A stretch of DNA of 7,973 nucleotides from positions 1 to 7,973 of the forward strand of contig SHLN01000121.1 of assembly GCA_004283105.1 (NCBI GenBank). Direction: 5' to 3'. Under the pieces are notes generated by a model. The model did not search any database. It saw nothing but the letters and a program-made list of their open reading frames with translations, and was not told the DNA's origin. This DNA is from Acidimicrobiia bacterium (GTDB taxonomy: Bacteria; Actinomycetota; Acidimicrobiia; Spongiisociales; SHLN01). The stretch's first letter is position 1; each line of letters begins with the position of its first letter. Of the stretch, positions 6,990 to 7,973 are shown piece after piece. Both the position numbers and the translations under genes were made by a program.

Positions 6990-7004
6990 GAATCAGGTTT
7001 CATG
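6983..7004 (-). promoter_or_regulatory. Start-codon hairpin and possible 6-codon leader ORF before the UgpA-like permease
   Basis: CATGAA (6987-6992) and TTCATG (6999-7004) are inverted repeats separated by six bases, so the permease AUG would sit in a 6-bp stem in the mRNA. The other arm holds an out-of-frame ATG at 7003 that opens a six-codon frame (M-K-P-D-S-C) ending in TGA at 6983-6985, four bases past the permease ATG. A weak GGGA lies about eight bases before that ATG, whereas the permease start itself has no clear ribosome site. Coupled re-initiation is possible. The elements are short and could be chance. Confidence 0.3.
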
Positions 7005-7029
7005 GCTCGTTTCCCGGGAGGGTTCGTTC

Positions 7030-7057
7030 TGGGGGTGGAGCGGATGCCCCACCCCCA
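7030..7057 (-). promoter_or_regulatory. Intergenic GC-rich hairpin between binding protein and permease genes
   Basis: TGGGGGTGG and CCACCCCCA form a perfect 9-bp stem with a 10-base loop, starting 13 bases after the binding-protein stop codon. No T-run follows it in the direction of transcription, so a complete rho-independent terminator is unlikely. In importer operons such as malE-malF, structures at this position protect the upstream message from 3' decay and help keep binding protein in excess over permease; that role is inferred here. Confidence 0.6.
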
Positions 7058-7070
7058 AAACGGTGTCAGA

Positions 7071-7973
7071 TCAGCCGAAGAGCAACTCGTACTCGGTCAG
7101 CGACTGGTTGGCTTCCGCGTTGGCCTGGGCCATACGGGTTGCCACATCGAGGTCGTTCACGAGGATGTCCTCGATCGCGATCGTGATGATGTCGCGGATG
7201 CCGACGAAGTTGCCGAGCAGCGCCCCCAGCGAGGCCGGGGTGTTCTGGGCGGCCGCCAACTGGTCGGAGGCAACCTTGCTGTTCGGGCTCTCGGCGTACC
7301 ACCCCTCATCCTCGAGGAGCGAAACAGCGTCCTCGGTGATGGGAACGTACCCGGTCAACTGGTGCCAGTCGGCGGCGTTGTCCGGATTCGAGAAGAAGTT
7401 CATGAACGCCAGGGCACCATCTTCGGTGGCGGTGTCCATGCCGTCGAGCATCCAGATGGTTGCTCCACCGATGAGGTTGCCGACGTACGGCACTGCCTCG
7501 TTACGGGGCATGAAGCTGGCCTGGTTCGTGAACGTCGCGCTCTCGTCGAAGAACGTCGTGTCCGAGCTCGAGTAGACGAGCATCGCCACTTCTCCGGCCA
7601 GGTAGGCGTTGGACGTGCCATCCCAGTCACGCTGGAGGCCGGTGTACGTGTAGTAGCCGTCATCCGACAGGCCCTTCCACCAGTTCAGGTAGTTGAGCAT
7701 GCCGTCGGACTCCAGAAACACCTCGGTCGCCCGGTCGCTCCGGCCGTTGTCGGCGTTGCCGAGCAACTCGCCTTGCTGGCCGAGGCTCTGCTCGACGAAC
7801 CACGAGTGGTTCGGCCAGGTGATGCATCCATCCGGCCCATCCGCAAGAGCGGCGATGGCCTCGCAAGCGGTTTCGACCTCGCCCCACGTGGCGGGCGGCT
7901 CGGTGATGCCGGCTGCGTTGAGGATGTCCATGTTGTTGAACATGACGGTGGTCGATGTGTTCCACGGCATCGA
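7071..7973 (-). CDS. Extracellular solute-binding protein of ABC transporter, UgpB-like (5' end beyond window)
   Basis: Three hundred C-terminal residues are visible and the frame runs off the right edge, so the signal peptide and roughly the first 130-150 residues are missing (estimated from UgpB's length of near 438). The visible part opens with S-M-P-W-N-T-S-T-T-V, matching the M-P-F-N-S-S-T-P-V hinge of UgpB. Counting from that Ser, I168-G-G-A-T-I-W-M, W203-H-Q-L-T-G-Y-V-P211 and G258-I-R-D-I-I263 are conserved UgpB blocks; the Tyr and Arg of the last two lie where the family contacts ligand. Trp53 and Trp58 may correspond to the cleft tryptophans of UgpB. It would deliver substrate to the two permeases encoded downstream. 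No ATPase gene is visible, so one is upstream or shared with other importers. Glycerophosphodiesters are the family-based guess for ligand; a sugar or amino-sugar is possible. Confidence 0.92.
   Translation of the reverse strand, partial: SMPWNTSTTVMFNNMDILNAAGITEPPATWGEVETACEAIAALADGPDGCITWPNHSWFVEQSLGQQGELLGNADNGRSDRATEVFLESDGMLNYLNWWKGLSDDGYYTYTGLQRDWDGTSNAYLAGEVAMLVYSSSDTTFFDESATFTNQASFMPRNEAVPYVGNLIGGATIWMLDGMDTATEDGALAFMNFFSNPDNAADWHQLTGYVPITEDAVSLLEDEGWYAESPNSKVASDQLAAAQNTPASLGALLGNFVGIRDIITIAIEDILVNDLDVATRMAQANAEANQSLTEYELLFG

Overview
This 8 kb window is GC-rich and densely coded. Every gene I can support lies on the minus strand, so the biological order runs from right to left. A high-GC actinobacterium is the best guess, possibly of the acidimicrobial type. 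This rests on the base composition, strong Shine-Dalgarno sites, and degenerate FG-GAP-like repeats of the form G-[VI]-P-G-D-I-P...G-D-W-x-G-x-G-x-D...Y-R-P-S, which I associate with Acidimicrobiia and Chloroflexi. The taxonomic guess is inference only.

Right to left, 7973 to 4762 encodes an ABC importer whose parts resemble the sn-glycerol-3-phosphate/glycerophosphodiester (Ugp) branch of the CUT1 family. It comprises a solute-binding protein cut by the right window edge, an unusually long UgpA-like permease, and a UgpE-like permease whose start overlaps the stop before it by one base. A 9-bp intergenic hairpin and a start-codon hairpin lie between the binding protein and the first permease. 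No ATPase gene is in the window.

From 4729 to 1124 a tightly packed catabolic block follows: a glutamine-synthetase-like ligase, a classical short-chain dehydrogenase, and an aldehyde dehydrogenase. Gaps are 32, 11 and 4 bases, and the SDR and ALDH ribosome sites lie wholly or partly inside the gene before. The ligase keeps the GS metal, ATP and glutamate residues but lacks the ammonium-site features of true GS, so it probably glutamylates an amine. The simplest reading is import of an amine-bearing compound, gamma-glutamylation of its nitrogen, oxidation of an alcohol by the SDR, and oxidation of the aldehyde by the ALDH. A gamma-glutamylated amino-alcohol route (ethanolamine-like) fits best, but the substrate is not proven by sequence.

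At the left edge (1057 to 1) is a secreted or membrane-anchored protein with a signal peptide, four FG-GAP-like repeats and at least three C-terminal membrane helices. It has no ATG, GTG or TTG at its evident start; the codon with the correct Shine-Dalgarno spacing is ATC. Simple ORF calling therefore misses it. It is cut by the left edge and has no evident functional link to the catabolic operon.

I found no tRNA, rRNA, CRISPR, insertion sequence or convincing rho-independent terminator, and no real gene on the plus strand. The many plus-strand ORFs are antisense shadows typical of high-GC DNA.
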